A stretch of DNA of 64,000 nucleotides from Ch128b sp964527925 (lineage in GTDB: Bacteria; Bacteroidota; Ignavibacteria; Ch128b), in assembly GCA_964527925.1 (NCBI GenBank), contig CAZGQO010000001.1, positions 372,001 through 436,000 on the forward strand, in the 5' to 3' direction. How positions within the stretch are numbered: the stretch's first letter is position 1; the number at the start of each line of letters is the position of its first letter. Below are positions 1-10,220 of this stretch, one piece after another. The translations under genes and the position numbers were made by a program. Under the pieces are notes generated by a model, which saw nothing but the letters and a program-made list of their open reading frames with translations, searched no databases and was not told where the DNA came from.

Positions 1-626
1 ACACCGACTGTCAAACCATGAAACTCAAAAATCTTGCCCATCCATTCTCTATCTCGTTGAGCAAGATAATCGTTAACAGTTACAAGATGACAACCACGTC
101 CAGTTAATGCATTTAAGAAAAGCGGCATCGTTGCGACAAGAGTTTTACCTTCACCTGTAGCCATTTCGGCAATTTTTCCCTGATGAAGTACAATTGCTCC
201 CATCAACTGGACATCGAAGGGAATCATATCCCAGGTAATTTTTCTTCCAACAACTTCCCAGGACTGCCCAACAAGTCTTCGACAGGTGTCTTTTACAATC
301 GCATAAGCAGTTGGAAGGATTTCATCAAGAATTTCTTCGTATTTATCATCCAGTTCCTGGTTAAGTTCTTCAAGTTCATCGTATATTTGTTGCTGTTCAT
401 CAATGGAAAGATCTTCCATCAATCTGGCTTCCAGTCCTAAGATTTTATCTCTCAATTCTTGTGTTTCATCGTTTATTTTTTGTTTGAGTTTTTGGGTTTC
501 AGCGCGAAGTTCAGCATCTGAGAGATCTTTCAGGGTTTCGTAAATGCTGTTAATTTCAGCAACAATAGGTTTTAGCGCTTCAATATCTCTTTTGTGTTTA
601 TCACCAAATATTTTCTTCAAAATCAT
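1..626 (-). CDS. secA: SecA preprotein translocase ATPase, N-terminal part (cut by window edge)
   Basis: SecA is the ATP-driven motor that pushes unfolded secretory proteins through the SecYEG channel. About 208 residues are visible. The reverse complement of 121-180 encodes GKIAEMATGEGKTLVATMPL, containing the SecA Walker A signature (TGEGKT), preceded by the acidic N-terminal helices typical of the family. Two in-frame ATGs exist, at 632 and 626. The Shine-Dalgarno GAGGT (640-636) lies 3 nt from the first and 9 nt from the second, so 626 is preferred. The rest of the gene lies beyond position 1. Family call is firm; only the start is uncertain. Confidence 0.95.
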   Translation of the reverse strand, partial: MILKKIFGDKHKRDIEALKPIVAEINSIYETLKDLSDAELRAETQKLKQKINDETQELRDKILGLEARLMEDLSIDEQQQIYDELEELNQELDDKYEEILDEILPTAYAIVKDTCRRLVGQSWEVVGRKITWDMIPFDVQLMGAIVLHQGKIAEMATGEGKTLVATMPLFLNALTGRGCHLVTVNDYLAQRDREWMGKIFEFHGLTVG

Positions 627-632
627 TAACAT

Positions 633-1012
633 TTTACCTCTTTGTAATTTTATTAAAACTAATTAAATGACTTCTTAAATACAATTTGTTAAAAAATTTT
701 CAATTATACTTTCAAGGAAGTACTTTGAGTTTCATATTTTTTGATACAGGCTTAATTAATTCACAATTATTTGAACTTTAATAGTGATTATCTTAAAAAA
801 TTTCCATGTGAGAACCGGGAAATCATTTATTTAATATTGGATTAATGAATCAAGTGATCCATATTAACTTAGCTCTTATAATTAATTAGAACTAACCTAA
901 CCGCGAAAATCCAAATATTAAGATGAAATCATTCCAATTTATTAAATGATAAAATGACCTGAACAAAAACTTCAATTGTGTTTTTCGTTTTATTATTCAA
1001 ATATTTCTGTAA
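633..1012. other. Intergenic region between secA and glnE
   Basis: This is an AT-rich spacer between divergent genes. It holds the secA Shine-Dalgarno at 636-640. I found no convincing ORF, hairpin terminator or exact TAnnTTTG promoter for secA. A TAATTTTG at 1017-1024 overlaps the possible glnE start codons and is too close to serve them. Confidence 0.5.
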
Positions 1013-3850
1013 TTGGTAATTTTGTATGTGTTAAAGAAACAGCTTATAGATTATTTAATAAGTCATTTCTCAAAAATTCTAAGCGATAAAGAACTCGAAA
1101 TTTTTACTGGCGACATCACTCCAGTATTAGATGAGGTTTTCGTCTCACCAAGAACTCTTCTAAATTTCTCCCGGATAATTCAAAATGATTATTTCATAAA
1201 TTCTTATGCAGAAAATCTGCCTTTACTTAAATTTTATGTCGAAGTGATTATAATGATTTCTGCTTTCAGTAATTATCTGACTGATATTGTTGTCAGAAAT
1301 CCGGAATTTTTATCAAGATTTATTGGCAGTGGAGAATTATATACAGATTTTAACGAACCTATTTTTGAGAAAGAGCTTGATTCAACAACCAACGCATTTA
1401 GAACCTTTAATAAGAAAATTGATGCAATTAAAAGGTTCAAAAGATTACACACCCTTAGAATTGGGCTTCGAGATATATTAAATCTTACTAACATTGAAAA
1501 TACAATGTTCGAATATTCATTACTTACCAGTTCAATTTTAGATCGCGTCTTCAAGTTGGTCATCAATAGTATCAAAGAGAATAAACCTGATAGAGAAATT
1601 CCAGAATATTGCCTTGTTTCACTTGGAAAGCTTGGTGGACTTGAACTTAATTTTAGTTCTGATGTTGACTTGATGTGTTTTTATGATGATAACGAAAACA
1701 AGCCAGAAAACCTGGAATTATTTTATACAATTGTTAAAAAATTTATTGATGTTTGTTCAAATCCAACTAACGAAGGTTATTTATACAGAGTTGATTTTAG
1801 ACTAAGACCTGATGGTAAATATTCACCACTTGCTCGATCGATGACCTATTATCAGATTTACTATGAAAGCTATGGAAGTGATTGGGAAAAACAAATGCTC
1901 CTGAAAATGAATTTCGTTAGCGGTTCCAAGGTTCTTTTTGAAAGATTCCAGAAGTTTGTTCATAGTTTTATTTTTCATGGAGTGTTTTTTGATTCACCTA
2001 AAGTATTTGTAAAGAGATTTAGAAATATTTATCAAAACATTATAACAGCAGATTCAACTGATGATAAAATGAACATTAAGCATTTCAGCGGCGGAATCAG
2101 AGATGTAGAATTTTCAATTCAGGTACTTCAGCTATTAAATGGGAAAAAAATTAATGATTTGAGAACTCCAAATACTATTAATGCAATAAAACAACTTGCC
2201 AGATACAAACTTATAAGCGAAAAGGAATCTAAAAGGTTAATTGACTCATACAAATTTTTACGACGAGTTGAAAATTTCATTCAATTGATGGATGATAGAC
2301 AAATCCATGCTTTGCCTAAGGACAACGAAAAAATAGTAAACCTGACAAGATTTTTAGGACTGAGAAAAAGTAAACAATTCTATTCGCAGCTTGAATTCAC
2401 TCGAAAAATTATTAAAAACTTTGCTGCAAATATTTTTGAGAGTGAAGATATTAAACAATTTGAAATTAATCGATACATCGACCCGTCGAAAGTCAAAAAT
2501 CCTGAAAGTATAAAAAAACATTTCCAACTCACTCTCAACATACTGCGCGATAATTTATCTGATTTAGATGACTCAACTCTGGAGGAATTTCAAAAAGAAA
2601 TTTTAAGAAGAATTAATATTTCTAGTAACCCAGAAATTTTCACTAAAAATTTTTACAGATTTATTTCTTCAATAAAAACAAAAGTTCAGATAAAGGAATT
2701 ACTGACAAACAAAGGTTTACTTGAGTTAACATTATTAATTTCTGAATTATCTGAACATTTGATGACAAGTCTCATTTCCAGTCAGAGATTAATAGATCTT
2801 TATTTTTCGGGAAGACTTTTCAGTAGAGATTTTACTGAAATTGATTTTCAAAATTTAGATGAAGAACAAATTAGAATTTTCATTCTGCAGATAACTTTAA
2901 ATTTTTTACTAAAAAATTTCGATTCACAAGAAGTAAACTTTCTGCTTACAAATTTTGTTGATTCAACTTTTGAAAATTTAACTCAGGAAATCACTATTAA
3001 ATACAAACTGGAAAAAGAAGCCTACTCAATCATTGCACTTGGAAGCTATGGAACAAAAGAAATGCACTTGAAATCAGATATTGATATACTCTTTGTATTT
3101 GATAGTGAAATCGATCAAGCTAAAGCAGAAAAATTTTCATTAAACATACTCAGCAGTTTCAGAGATAAATTTAAACTTTTTGATTTCTTTCAAGCTGATT
3201 CAAAAATTCGTCCTGAAGGGAAAGCTTCCAAATTAAGCTGGCAAATTGATGAAATGAAAAATTACATTAACTCTCGAATGCGAATTTGGGAATTTCAATC
3301 CTATACCAAAATGAGATTGGTAGATGGTTCAGAAAAAATCTTCAATACCCTTTTAGAATCTGTTAGATCAAAAGTTATTGAACTTAAGTCTGACTATATT
3401 GCAAATGAAATTAAAAAGAACAAAACTTTGATTCGTCAAAATAAAATTCACGCTGGAAGAGATTTTCTTGACCTAAAAAATTCAACAGGCGGTTTGCTCG
3501 ATTTGCAATTCACTCAACAATATCTAACTCTAATTAATAAGACCAATTTTCAGAATTTTATTGCAAGAAGTTTTATCCAATTCTGCAGCGATTATTCCAG
3601 ATTCAATAAAAATTACAGAACAAGACTTGAACAATTGTCAAGAAATTTTTATCAGATATTTACATTTATTTTACTTAATCAGATAATTACTGGAACAAAA
3701 GGACATATTTTATCACGGAACTTTAATTCTAAATTTGTAAACCAATTTTTGAATATTTCAAATACCACAAAAATTTTCGACTACTTAAAATCACTTTTGG
3801 ACGAAAATTATCGCTTGATTAAGGAAATAAGTCCGGAGATAAACAAATGA
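1013..3850 (+). CDS. glnE: Bifunctional glutamine synthetase adenylyltransferase/adenylyl-removing enzyme
   Basis: GlnE adenylylates glutamine synthetase to lower its activity and removes AMP again, in response to PII and glutamine. The 945 residues match the usual length (about 945). Two nucleotidyltransferase domains are visible: GKLGGLELNFSSDVDLM near residues 205-221, and a second with KSDIDILFVFD near residue 690. Each is followed by its GGxxDxxF element (GGIRDVEF near 360, GGLLDLQF near 830). The start is not ATG. TTG 1013, TTG 1022 and GTG 1028 are candidates, with no clear Shine-Dalgarno. The stop overlaps the next gene (ATGATGA), which suggests translational coupling. glnD, the upstream sensor of the same cascade, lies at 30931-33510. 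Confidence 0.93.
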   Translation: MVILYVLKKQLIDYLISHFSKILSDKELEIFTGDITPVLDEVFVSPRTLLNFSRIIQNDYFINSYAENLPLLKFYVEVIIMISAFSNYLTDIVVRNPEFLSRFIGSGELYTDFNEPIFEKELDSTTNAFRTFNKKIDAIKRFKRLHTLRIGLRDILNLTNIENTMFEYSLLTSSILDRVFKLVINSIKENKPDREIPEYCLVSLGKLGGLELNFSSDVDLMCFYDDNENKPENLELFYTIVKKFIDVCSNPTNEGYLYRVDFRLRPDGKYSPLARSMTYYQIYYESYGSDWEKQMLLKMNFVSGSKVLFERFQKFVHSFIFHGVFFDSPKVFVKRFRNIYQNIITADSTDDKMNIKHFSGGIRDVEFSIQVLQLLNGKKINDLRTPNTINAIKQLARYKLISEKESKRLIDSYKFLRRVENFIQLMDDRQIHALPKDNEKIVNLTRFLGLRKSKQFYSQLEFTRKIIKNFAANIFESEDIKQFEINRYIDPSKVKNPESIKKHFQLTLNILRDNLSDLDDSTLEEFQKEILRRINISSNPEIFTKNFYRFISSIKTKVQIKELLTNKGLLELTLLISELSEHLMTSLISSQRLIDLYFSGRLFSRDFTEIDFQNLDEEQIRIFILQITLNFLLKNFDSQEVNFLLTNFVDSTFENLTQEITIKYKLEKEAYSIIALGSYGTKEMHLKSDIDILFVFDSEIDQAKAEKFSLNILSSFRDKFKLFDFFQADSKIRPEGKASKLSWQIDEMKNYINSRMRIWEFQSYTKMRLVDGSEKIFNTLLESVRSKVIELKSDYIANEIKKNKTLIRQNKIHAGRDFLDLKNSTGGLLDLQFTQQYLTLINKTNFQNFIARSFIQFCSDYSRFNKNYRTRLEQLSRNFYQIFTFILLNQIITGTKGHILSRNFNSKFVNQFLNISNTTKIFDYLKSLLDENYRLIKEISPEINK

Positions 3851-5745
3851 TGAAAATCAGAAATTTTGTTTTCATCTCATCACTATTAATTTTATTTATA
3901 GTTTACCTGATCACATTAGCACCTGGAGTTGTTCAAATTGATTCTGGTGAATTAGCTGCGGTTGCTTCTACACTTGGTATTGCTCATCCGACTGGCTATC
4001 CATTATTTACACTTATTGGTTATGCTTTTACAAAAATTTTCTTCTTTATCTCCAGAATTCAAGCTTTGAATTTACTCTCCACGATTTACACTCTAATCGG
4101 ATTTATTTTTATTTATAAAATCAATTGCCTACTGCTGAAAAATCTTAATCAAGAAAAAACAGTTGAAAGAAAGAAGAAGAAAAAAGTCCCTGAAATGATT
4201 TTTCTCGATGATAAAAAAATAAAAATTATTGGATTGGTTGGTGCTTTATCTGCTGCATTTTCAAAAACATTCTGGCTGCAATCGACTTCTGTAGAAGTCT
4301 ATTCGCTTCACATCGCTTTGATATCAGTAACTTTATTTCTGTTTTTGAAAGCCTATTATTCTTCACAGAATCAAGATTTAAATTCATCATTAGTAAAATT
4401 ACCTGACTGGCTTTTATTTGCTTTTTTTCTTGGACTTTGTTTCACAAATCACATGACAAGCATCTTAATTCTTCCGGCACTTGGATATTTTTATTTCCAA
4501 AAATTCAAATTCACTAAAGAATCTTTCAAAAGAATTCTTGTGATGCTGATTCCATTTTTTATCGCATTATCTTTGTATGTCTATTTATCAATTGCAGCGT
4601 CTAACAATCCAGAGATCAACTGGGGAAATCCAGTCAGCTGGGAAAATTTCAAAAGACATGTAATGGGCTGGCAATATCAAAGTTGGATTTTTTCGTCAAC
4701 AGAATCGGCTTCAAAACAATTCAAATATTTCTTATCAATTTATCCTGAAGAGTTCGCTTACATTGGTTTGATCTTAGTCTTAGTCGGTATCTATACATTA
4801 TTCAAATCAAATAAAAAATTACTCCTCTTCATTCTTCTCTTATTCATCACCTGTGTGCTTTATTCAATCAATTACGATATCAATGATATCGATTCATATT
4901 TTCTGCTGGCATTCATTTCTTCTGGATTTTTATTGACCTTCGGGATCTATCAGCTGGATCAAAAATTTTCGAAGGATAAAATCAACTATGGATTTTTTTT
5001 AATTCCACTAACAATTTTCATCCTCAACTTCGAAAAGGTAAACCAAAAAGATAATACTCAATTTGAAGAGTACACTTATTCAATCCTGAATTCAGTAGAT
5101 AAGAATTCAATTGTAGTTTCATATCTCTGGGATTTTTTCATCTCACCTTCTTATTATATTCAATTTGTTGAAAATTATAGAAAAGATATTTCGATTATCG
5201 ATAAGGAACTTGTTCGAAGAAGCTGGTATTTCAATCAAATTAAAAGAAATTATCCAGAGATATATGAGAAATCAAAGCATTTGATTGATGCATTTTTGCC
5301 GGAGCTGCAAAAGTTCGAAAGGAATCAAAAATATAATCCACAAATTCTTGAAAAATTTTATAAGGAGATAATCTTAAATTTTATTCTGAGTAATATTAAC
5401 GATAGAACCGTTTATCTTTCACCGGAGATGGTAACAAACGAAATCCAACAGGGATGGATTGCACTTCCCGATTCTCTGAAACTAATCCCCGATTTATTCT
5501 TATTCAAAGTTGTAAAAGATACTTCATATCAACCAATCAAAAATCTTGATTATAACATTCACATCAAGAATGAAAACGATTATTACACTGAGACTTTGAA
5601 AAATTTAATAACAACAGCTCATATCAATCGTGCATTTTATGAATTAAGGTATGGACAAAAAGAAATAGCGAAGAAACTTGTAAACAAATCTCTTGAAATA
5701 AATCCCGAACTTAAACTGCCCGATGAGTTATTAAGTATTGAATGA
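3847..5745 (+). CDS. DUF2723 (GT117/TMEM260-like) multi-spanning membrane protein
   Basis: The N-terminus carries the DUF2723 hallmark: TLAPGVVQIDSGELAAVAS followed by GIAHPTGYPLF, around residues 23-55. The acidic residue in DSGE is the expected catalytic or metal site of a GT-C-fold glycosyltransferase. About ten hydrophobic segments follow, then a soluble C-terminal region of roughly 230 residues ending in a TPR-like helix pair. DUF2723 proteins are common in Bacteroidota and are related to TMEM260 O-mannosyltransferase, so lipid-linked sugar transfer at the inner membrane is plausible. The actual substrate cannot be read from the sequence. It overlaps glnE by 4 nt, although no functional link to glnE is evident. 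Confidence 0.85.
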   Translation: MMKIRNFVFISSLLILFIVYLITLAPGVVQIDSGELAAVASTLGIAHPTGYPLFTLIGYAFTKIFFFISRIQALNLLSTIYTLIGFIFIYKINCLLLKNLNQEKTVERKKKKKVPEMIFLDDKKIKIIGLVGALSAAFSKTFWLQSTSVEVYSLHIALISVTLFLFLKAYYSSQNQDLNSSLVKLPDWLLFAFFLGLCFTNHMTSILILPALGYFYFQKFKFTKESFKRILVMLIPFFIALSLYVYLSIAASNNPEINWGNPVSWENFKRHVMGWQYQSWIFSSTESASKQFKYFLSIYPEEFAYIGLILVLVGIYTLFKSNKKLLLFILLLFITCVLYSINYDINDIDSYFLLAFISSGFLLTFGIYQLDQKFSKDKINYGFFLIPLTIFILNFEKVNQKDNTQFEEYTYSILNSVDKNSIVVSYLWDFFISPSYYIQFVENYRKDISIIDKELVRRSWYFNQIKRNYPEIYEKSKHLIDAFLPELQKFERNQKYNPQILEKFYKEIILNFILSNINDRTVYLSPEMVTNEIQQGWIALPDSLKLIPDLFLFKVVKDTSYQPIKNLDYNIHIKNENDYYTETLKNLITTAHINRAFYELRYGQKEIAKKLVNKSLEINPELKLPDELLSIE

Positions 5746-5823
5746 CTTTTAAAACCATTTATGAAAATTAAGAGATTATGAATGATAATCTTCTTACTTG
5801 TTCAGCAACTCGCAAAATTATTT

Positions 5824-6915
5824 TTATTTCAAGTAACTCAGTAGTTTATCAATTTCTTCTTTCGTCAGTTCATCTCTGGTTTTGAAAGTCCGTAAAGTCA
5901 CATCAACCTGTTGAATTAAAAACTTTTTCTCGTACCTTGGTGAGAAAACAGATCCATCCAACATGTATAATCTATTATTCTTTTCCTCGATGAATGTATA
6001 ATTAACATATGGTCCACCCATAGACATATCACTCATTCGCCACAATCCTTGTGTGAAAAGTGCATATCTGCCATTGAAATTATAAACCGACTGTCTTACA
6101 TAATCTGGATTAACTTCAACATAAGCTTTATCATCTTTTGTTCTTAAAAATCTTTGTGTGATTCGATTTCGAATTGCAAGAACACTATCTCGATTTAACC
6201 ATCTTGAATCTACAGAATCAATCCAATGAATGAAAATCCATCTTTCCATATCTGAATCAGGTGATCTTCTTAGCCAGACAAAATTATGCTCTTTATCATT
6301 TATAGCTTCGAGAAAATCTGCTTGAATGTAAATCTTCCAGCCGTAATTTTTCAAGTATTTAGCTTCCAGGTCTTTCTTTTCATAGGTAGGATTGTATAGA
6401 TTTTTCATTACACGTTCATCAGATGCAGACTGAAAATAGTAAAGTAAATTTTCCAGATTCTGAATTGAATTCGTTCTCAATTCATCGAGTGTGTTTGCAA
6501 CAAGAATCACAAGCACCTGATTTTTAGCCCATACATCTTTCTTCTTGATTACAAATTCTTCACCATTCTTAATCAGATTCAATGCATTGGTATCAAGGAT
6601 TGATTTAACATAATCAGTGACTTCATTGTTTTTATCAAGAGAAGTGACTATCAATAAATTTTTTCTGCTTTGATATTTTTTAAGTTCTGAAATATTAGCT
6701 CGTTTTAATTCGAATAGCTGCTCAGGTTGAGGTGTGATGATTTCTTTTTCAAAGATGACTGAAAGAAAATCGTAGTAATCATTCCATCTTGAAGAATCTG
6801 CAAAAACAATTATTTCATCTTCCTTGCCAATGGCTGGCTTTAAGTTTGATTGACAACCAGTTGTAATTGTTAAGATTGAAATTCCTACTATTAAAAGAAT
6901 GTAAATCTTTTTCAT
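5824..6915 (-). CDS. DUF4837 family lipoprotein
   Basis: The protein has 363 residues. The first 21 form a lipoprotein signal peptide with a lipobox ending in TTGC (Cys21), so it is likely anchored to a membrane on the periplasmic side. The rest is soluble and resembles the DUF4837 family of Bacteroidota: an early conserved stretch with SSRWNDY and later tryptophan-rich segments (WLRRSPDSDMERWIFIHWID, then GLWRMSDMSMGGPY). No biochemical function is known for this family. It is the last gene of the greA-to-DUF4837 operon and begins 4 nt after the preceding gene, so it is probably co-transcribed. No hairpin terminator is obvious after it. Confidence 0.75.
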   Translation of the reverse strand: MKKIYILLIVGISILTITTGCQSNLKPAIGKEDEIIVFADSSRWNDYYDFLSVIFEKEIITPQPEQLFELKRANISELKKYQSRKNLLIVTSLDKNNEVTDYVKSILDTNALNLIKNGEEFVIKKKDVWAKNQVLVILVANTLDELRTNSIQNLENLLYYFQSASDERVMKNLYNPTYEKKDLEAKYLKNYGWKIYIQADFLEAINDKEHNFVWLRRSPDSDMERWIFIHWIDSVDSRWLNRDSVLAIRNRITQRFLRTKDDKAYVEVNPDYVRQSVYNFNGRYALFTQGLWRMSDMSMGGPYVNYTFIEEKNNRLYMLDGSVFSPRYEKKFLIQQVDVTLRTFKTRDELTKEEIDKLLSYLK

Positions 6916-6919
6916 ATTC

Positions 6920-7633
6920 TCACCCTAATATATAAACATTAATTTGTGGTAACAATAAAGCGTAAAGAATCCACATAACTGTACCAATTGTAATTGGGAT
7001 TGATAAATTATCATCGATTTCAAACGACATACTCTCAGCAATTGTTCCAAAGAATACAGCTACAATGGCGATTATATATTCCATAAAGAGATATTCTGCT
7101 TTGGGAGTGAAAAAGATGACAATAACTGCCGAGATAAAAAATGCTGCAGAACCTTCAAGACTCTTTGCGAAAAATTTTCTTTTTCCAAATTTTCTACCAA
7201 TCAATGCCGATGAAATGTCAGAAATAATCAAAACAGAAAAGGCAGTCACAAAAAATAATTTTGGAAAAACTATAATGCAGAATAATGCAGATAACAGAAC
7301 ATTCGTTGCACCGTTTAATCTCGTTCTTTTGTCGTCCTTCTCTTTTTTGCGGAGCAGAAATCCAAAAATTTTATAAAACAACTTTGCAACCTGCGGATTA
7401 TAGTAACGAATTACATCGACGATTAGAAACGCAAGAGTAAGAGGGACAAGAATTGTTAATGCTAATTGCTTTTCTATATGATAATAAATAATTGGAATTG
7501 ATATAGAGTTAAGATGAATAAGTTTTCTTATAACCTCATGCCTATACTCAATTGTAGCAGCTTCGTGGATATTATGTCTGGACTCTTTCAAAAGATCAAG
7601 CTTCCGAAGTTTCTGAAGAGGTTGATTCGGCAT
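6920..7633 (-). CDS. Polyprenol/phytol kinase-like (SEC59/VTE5, CTP-transferase-type) membrane protein
   Basis: This is a 237-residue hydrophobic protein with about six membrane spans. It has the features of the dolichol/phytol/diacylglycerol kinase family: RKLIHL near residue 36, and the segment ISDISSALIGRKFGKRKFF followed by KSLEGSAAFF in the second half. These enzymes phosphorylate isoprenoid or lipid alcohols, often with CTP, at the membrane. The exact substrate is unknown. The ATG at 7633 lies inside the end of ftsH (38 nt overlap). A TTG at 7591 just after the ftsH stop (7596) would remove the overlap and keep the conserved region, so the start is unresolved. Confidence 0.75.
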   Translation of the reverse strand: MPNQPLQKLRKLDLLKESRHNIHEAATIEYRHEVIRKLIHLNSISIPIIYYHIEKQLALTILVPLTLAFLIVDVIRYYNPQVAKLFYKIFGFLLRKKEKDDKRTRLNGATNVLLSALFCIIVFPKLFFVTAFSVLIISDISSALIGRKFGKRKFFAKSLEGSAAFFISAVIVIFFTPKAEYLFMEYIIAIVAVFFGTIAESMSFEIDDNLSIPITIGTVMWILYALLLPQINVYILG

Positions 7634-9650
7634 CCGTTTTACCTTTTCTCAATTCCATCAATTTTTTAACATGGTCTGGAAGTTCTTCTTCTTTATGATT
7701 ATTTTTTTTCACAGGAGGCAACTCTTCACCATGAATTAACTTTTCAATTTCTTCGTTATCAAGAATCTCTCGTTCAAGTAAGTTTTTGGCGAGACGATGT
7801 AAAATATCAATGTTATCTCTTAAGATTTTTTCAGCTCTTTGCATGCAGCTATTTACAATGTTTTGAACTTCCTGGTCAATCAACTGAGCTGTTTTTTCAC
7901 TCACTTCTTGATGTCTTGTAATTTCTCGACCAAGGAAGAGTTCTTCTTCACGACTGCCATAAGCAATTGGTCCAAGTTTTTCACTCATTCCCCATTCGCA
8001 AACCATTTTTCTTGCAATTTGAGTAACTCTTTCTATATCGTTGCCAGCACCAGTTGTAAATTCATTAAAGATTAAAAGCTCAGCTGCACGTCCGCCAAGT
8101 GCATAAGTCATCATCGCAAGCAAGTATGATTTCGAATAAGTATGTTTTTCATCGATTGGAAGATAAGTTGTAACGCCAAGTGCTCTTCCGCGTGGAATGA
8201 TTGTAACTTTGTGAACCGGATCAGCTTCAGGAATCATTTTAGCAACAAGGACATGACCACTTTCGTGATAAGCAGTCATTTCTTTTTCTTTTTCGGAAAT
8301 GATCAAACTCTTTCGTTCCATTCCCATCATTACTTTATCTTTCGCTTCTTCAAAATCTTCCATATCAACATATTTTTTATTCTTTCTCGCAGCAAGAAGA
8401 GTTGCTTCATTTACGAGATTGGCAAGATCAGCTCCGGAAAGTCCTGGTGTGCCCTTCGCAATGACTGAAAGATCAACATCAGGAGCCAGAGGAATTTTTC
8501 TTGTATGAACTTTTAGTATTCCTTCTCTTCCTTTTACATCAGGACGATCAACAACAACCTGACGATCAAATCTACCTGGTCTTAGCAATGCAGGATCAAG
8601 AATATCAGGTCTATTCGTTGCGGCAATAATTATTATTCCATTATTCGGTTCAAAACCATCCATCTCAATTAATAATTGATTGAGAGTTTGTTCTCTTTCA
8701 TCATGTCCACCGCCAAGACCAGCACCTCGCTGTCTTCCAACAGCATCAATTTCATCAATGAAAATTATACATGGAGCGTATTTTTTTCCTTGCTCGAATA
8801 GATCTCTAACTCTGCTCGCACCAACACCAACAAACATCTCAACAAACTCTGCACCAGAAATTGAAAGGAATGGAACTCCAGCCTCACCTGCAACGGCACG
8901 AGCAAGTAATGTTTTTCCTGTTCCTGGAGGACCCAATAACAAAACTCCTCTTGGAATTCTTGCACCAAGTCGTTGAAATTTTGAAGGTTCTTTCAAGAAC
9001 TCAATAATTTCTTGTAATTCTAATTTTGCTTCGTCACAGCCAGCAACATCTTTGAAAGTTACTTTTGGAAGATTCTCGGTGAAAATTCTTACACGACTTT
9101 TGCCGAAGTTGAAGATTCCTTTTGTTCCACCAGTGCCACCCTGCATTCTTCTCATGAAAAATATCCATAATCCAAAAATTATCAACCATGGAAGCAGAGT
9201 CATTAATGCTGTCCACCACGCAGAATCTTTTTCTTCAAATGTAAAATTAATTCCTTTCTCGTTCCAGACTTTAATGTTATCGGGTGAACCAGCTTCTGGC
9301 AAGAAGACTACAAATTTTTTTGTTCTTATTGTTCGATTTGCACCGACATTAAGATTTTCTTCCTGTTTTAACTTTCCGTGAAAGTAGTAGTTATTAATTT
9401 CTGATTTTTTGATTACAGCACTTTCAATTTTATTTTCATTAAGAAGTCGCTGATATTCGTTATAAGTTATTTCCACTTCCGCCATATCCCCGGAACGAAA
9501 CATTTGCATCACAATTAAAGCAGCGACAATTACTCCGCCCCAACCGAATACGGTTCTTAAGATCTTTGACCAATCAAAATTTTCATTGTTTTTGTTTGGT
9601 TTGTTATCGGGTGAATTATCTTTATTATTTTGTTTTTTGTTGTCTTCCAT
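7596..9650 (-). CDS. ftsH: ATP-dependent zinc metalloprotease FtsH
   Basis: FtsH is a membrane-anchored AAA+ protease that extracts and degrades membrane and short-lived cytosolic proteins. The 684 residues show two membrane segments (about 31-50 and 145-167) around a small periplasmic domain. Next come Walker A GPPGTGKT (240-247), Walker B FIDEID (297-302), the second-region-of-homology arginines in RPGRFDR, and the zinc site HESGH (462-466) with the third ligand in GAGNDIE (Asp538). The serine in HESGH instead of the more common alanine still fits HExxH. The C-terminal tail is long and charged. It follows hpt by 12 nt in the conserved order tilS-hpt-ftsH also known from Firmicutes. Confidence 0.98.
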   Translation of the reverse strand: MEDNKKQNNKDNSPDNKPNKNNENFDWSKILRTVFGWGGVIVAALIVMQMFRSGDMAEVEITYNEYQRLLNENKIESAVIKKSEINNYYFHGKLKQEENLNVGANRTIRTKKFVVFLPEAGSPDNIKVWNEKGINFTFEEKDSAWWTALMTLLPWLIIFGLWIFFMRRMQGGTGGTKGIFNFGKSRVRIFTENLPKVTFKDVAGCDEAKLELQEIIEFLKEPSKFQRLGARIPRGVLLLGPPGTGKTLLARAVAGEAGVPFLSISGAEFVEMFVGVGASRVRDLFEQGKKYAPCIIFIDEIDAVGRQRGAGLGGGHDEREQTLNQLLIEMDGFEPNNGIIIIAATNRPDILDPALLRPGRFDRQVVVDRPDVKGREGILKVHTRKIPLAPDVDLSVIAKGTPGLSGADLANLVNEATLLAARKNKKYVDMEDFEEAKDKVMMGMERKSLIISEKEKEMTAYHESGHVLVAKMIPEADPVHKVTIIPRGRALGVTTYLPIDEKHTYSKSYLLAMMTYALGGRAAELLIFNEFTTGAGNDIERVTQIARKMVCEWGMSEKLGPIAYGSREEELFLGREITRHQEVSEKTAQLIDQEVQNIVNSCMQRAEKILRDNIDILHRLAKNLLEREILDNEEIEKLIHGEELPPVKKNNHKEEELPDHVKKLMELRKGKTDAESTSSETSEA

Positions 9651-9662
9651 ATTTTCTCCAAT

Positions 9663-10220
9663 TCAACTCTTTAAAGCGTATATTGATCTTAAATTTCTAT
9701 ATTTCTGAGTATGGTCTAAACCATACCCTATTACAAATCTATTAGGAATTTGAAATCCGATGTAGTCAAGCTTAATATCGTATTTAGTTGCTTCAGGTTT
9801 ATGAAGTAAAGTAACAATTTTTATGCTCTCTGGTTTCTGTGATTCTATCAAGTTTTTCATATAAACAATTGAAAGACCTGAATCCACAATATCTTCAACT
9901 ATAATTACATCTCTGCCTTTAATATCTGCATTCAATTCTTTTATCAGTTTCACATTTCCGCTTGAGATTTTTGCGTCTCCATAACTTGATAATTTCAAAA
10001 AATCTACTTCACAATCAACAGAAATGTTTCTGATTAAATCGGCAAAGAAGATGACAGAACCATTAAGGACACCAATAAAGATTGGTACTTTTTTCACATA
10101 ATCTTTACTAATCTCTTCGCCTAATTCAGCTACTCTCTTTTGAATGGTTGGTTCATCGATTAAAATTTCAAAAGTTTCACCATTAACAACAATTTCTTTT
10201 GCGTTAAATTTCGAAATCAT
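9663..10220 (-). CDS. hpt: Hypoxanthine phosphoribosyltransferase
   Basis: This enzyme salvages hypoxanthine (and often guanine) with PRPP to make IMP or GMP. The 185-residue length is normal. The PRPP-binding loop is clear: VIIVEDIVDSGLSI around residues 99-112, with the two acidic residues before the flexible DSG loop. GVLNGSVIFFADL near residue 50 is the conserved pyrophosphate loop. Its start overlaps the end of tilS by 17 nt, so the two are probably translationally coupled. Position between tilS and ftsH matches a widely conserved cluster. Confidence 0.95.
   Translation of the reverse strand: MISKFNAKEIVVNGETFEILIDEPTIQKRVAELGEEISKDYVKKVPIFIGVLNGSVIFFADLIRNISVDCEVDFLKLSSYGDAKISSGNVKLIKELNADIKGRDVIIVEDIVDSGLSIVYMKNLIESQKPESIKIVTLLHKPEATKYDIKLDYIGFQIPNRFVIGYGLDHTQKYRNLRSIYALKS

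Noticed and set aside
1017..1024. TAATTTTG as the glnE promoter
   Set aside because: It overlaps the possible start codons, so transcription would begin inside or after them.
5746..5823. Hairpin AGATTAT/ATAATCT between the convergent GT117 and DUF4837 genes as a terminator
   Set aside because: The stem is short and AT-only and is not followed by a T run on either strand.
8680..8976. Plus-strand ORFs inside ftsH and similar long antisense frames elsewhere
   Set aside because: They are shadows of strongly conserved genes on the other strand, without ribosome sites or family features.
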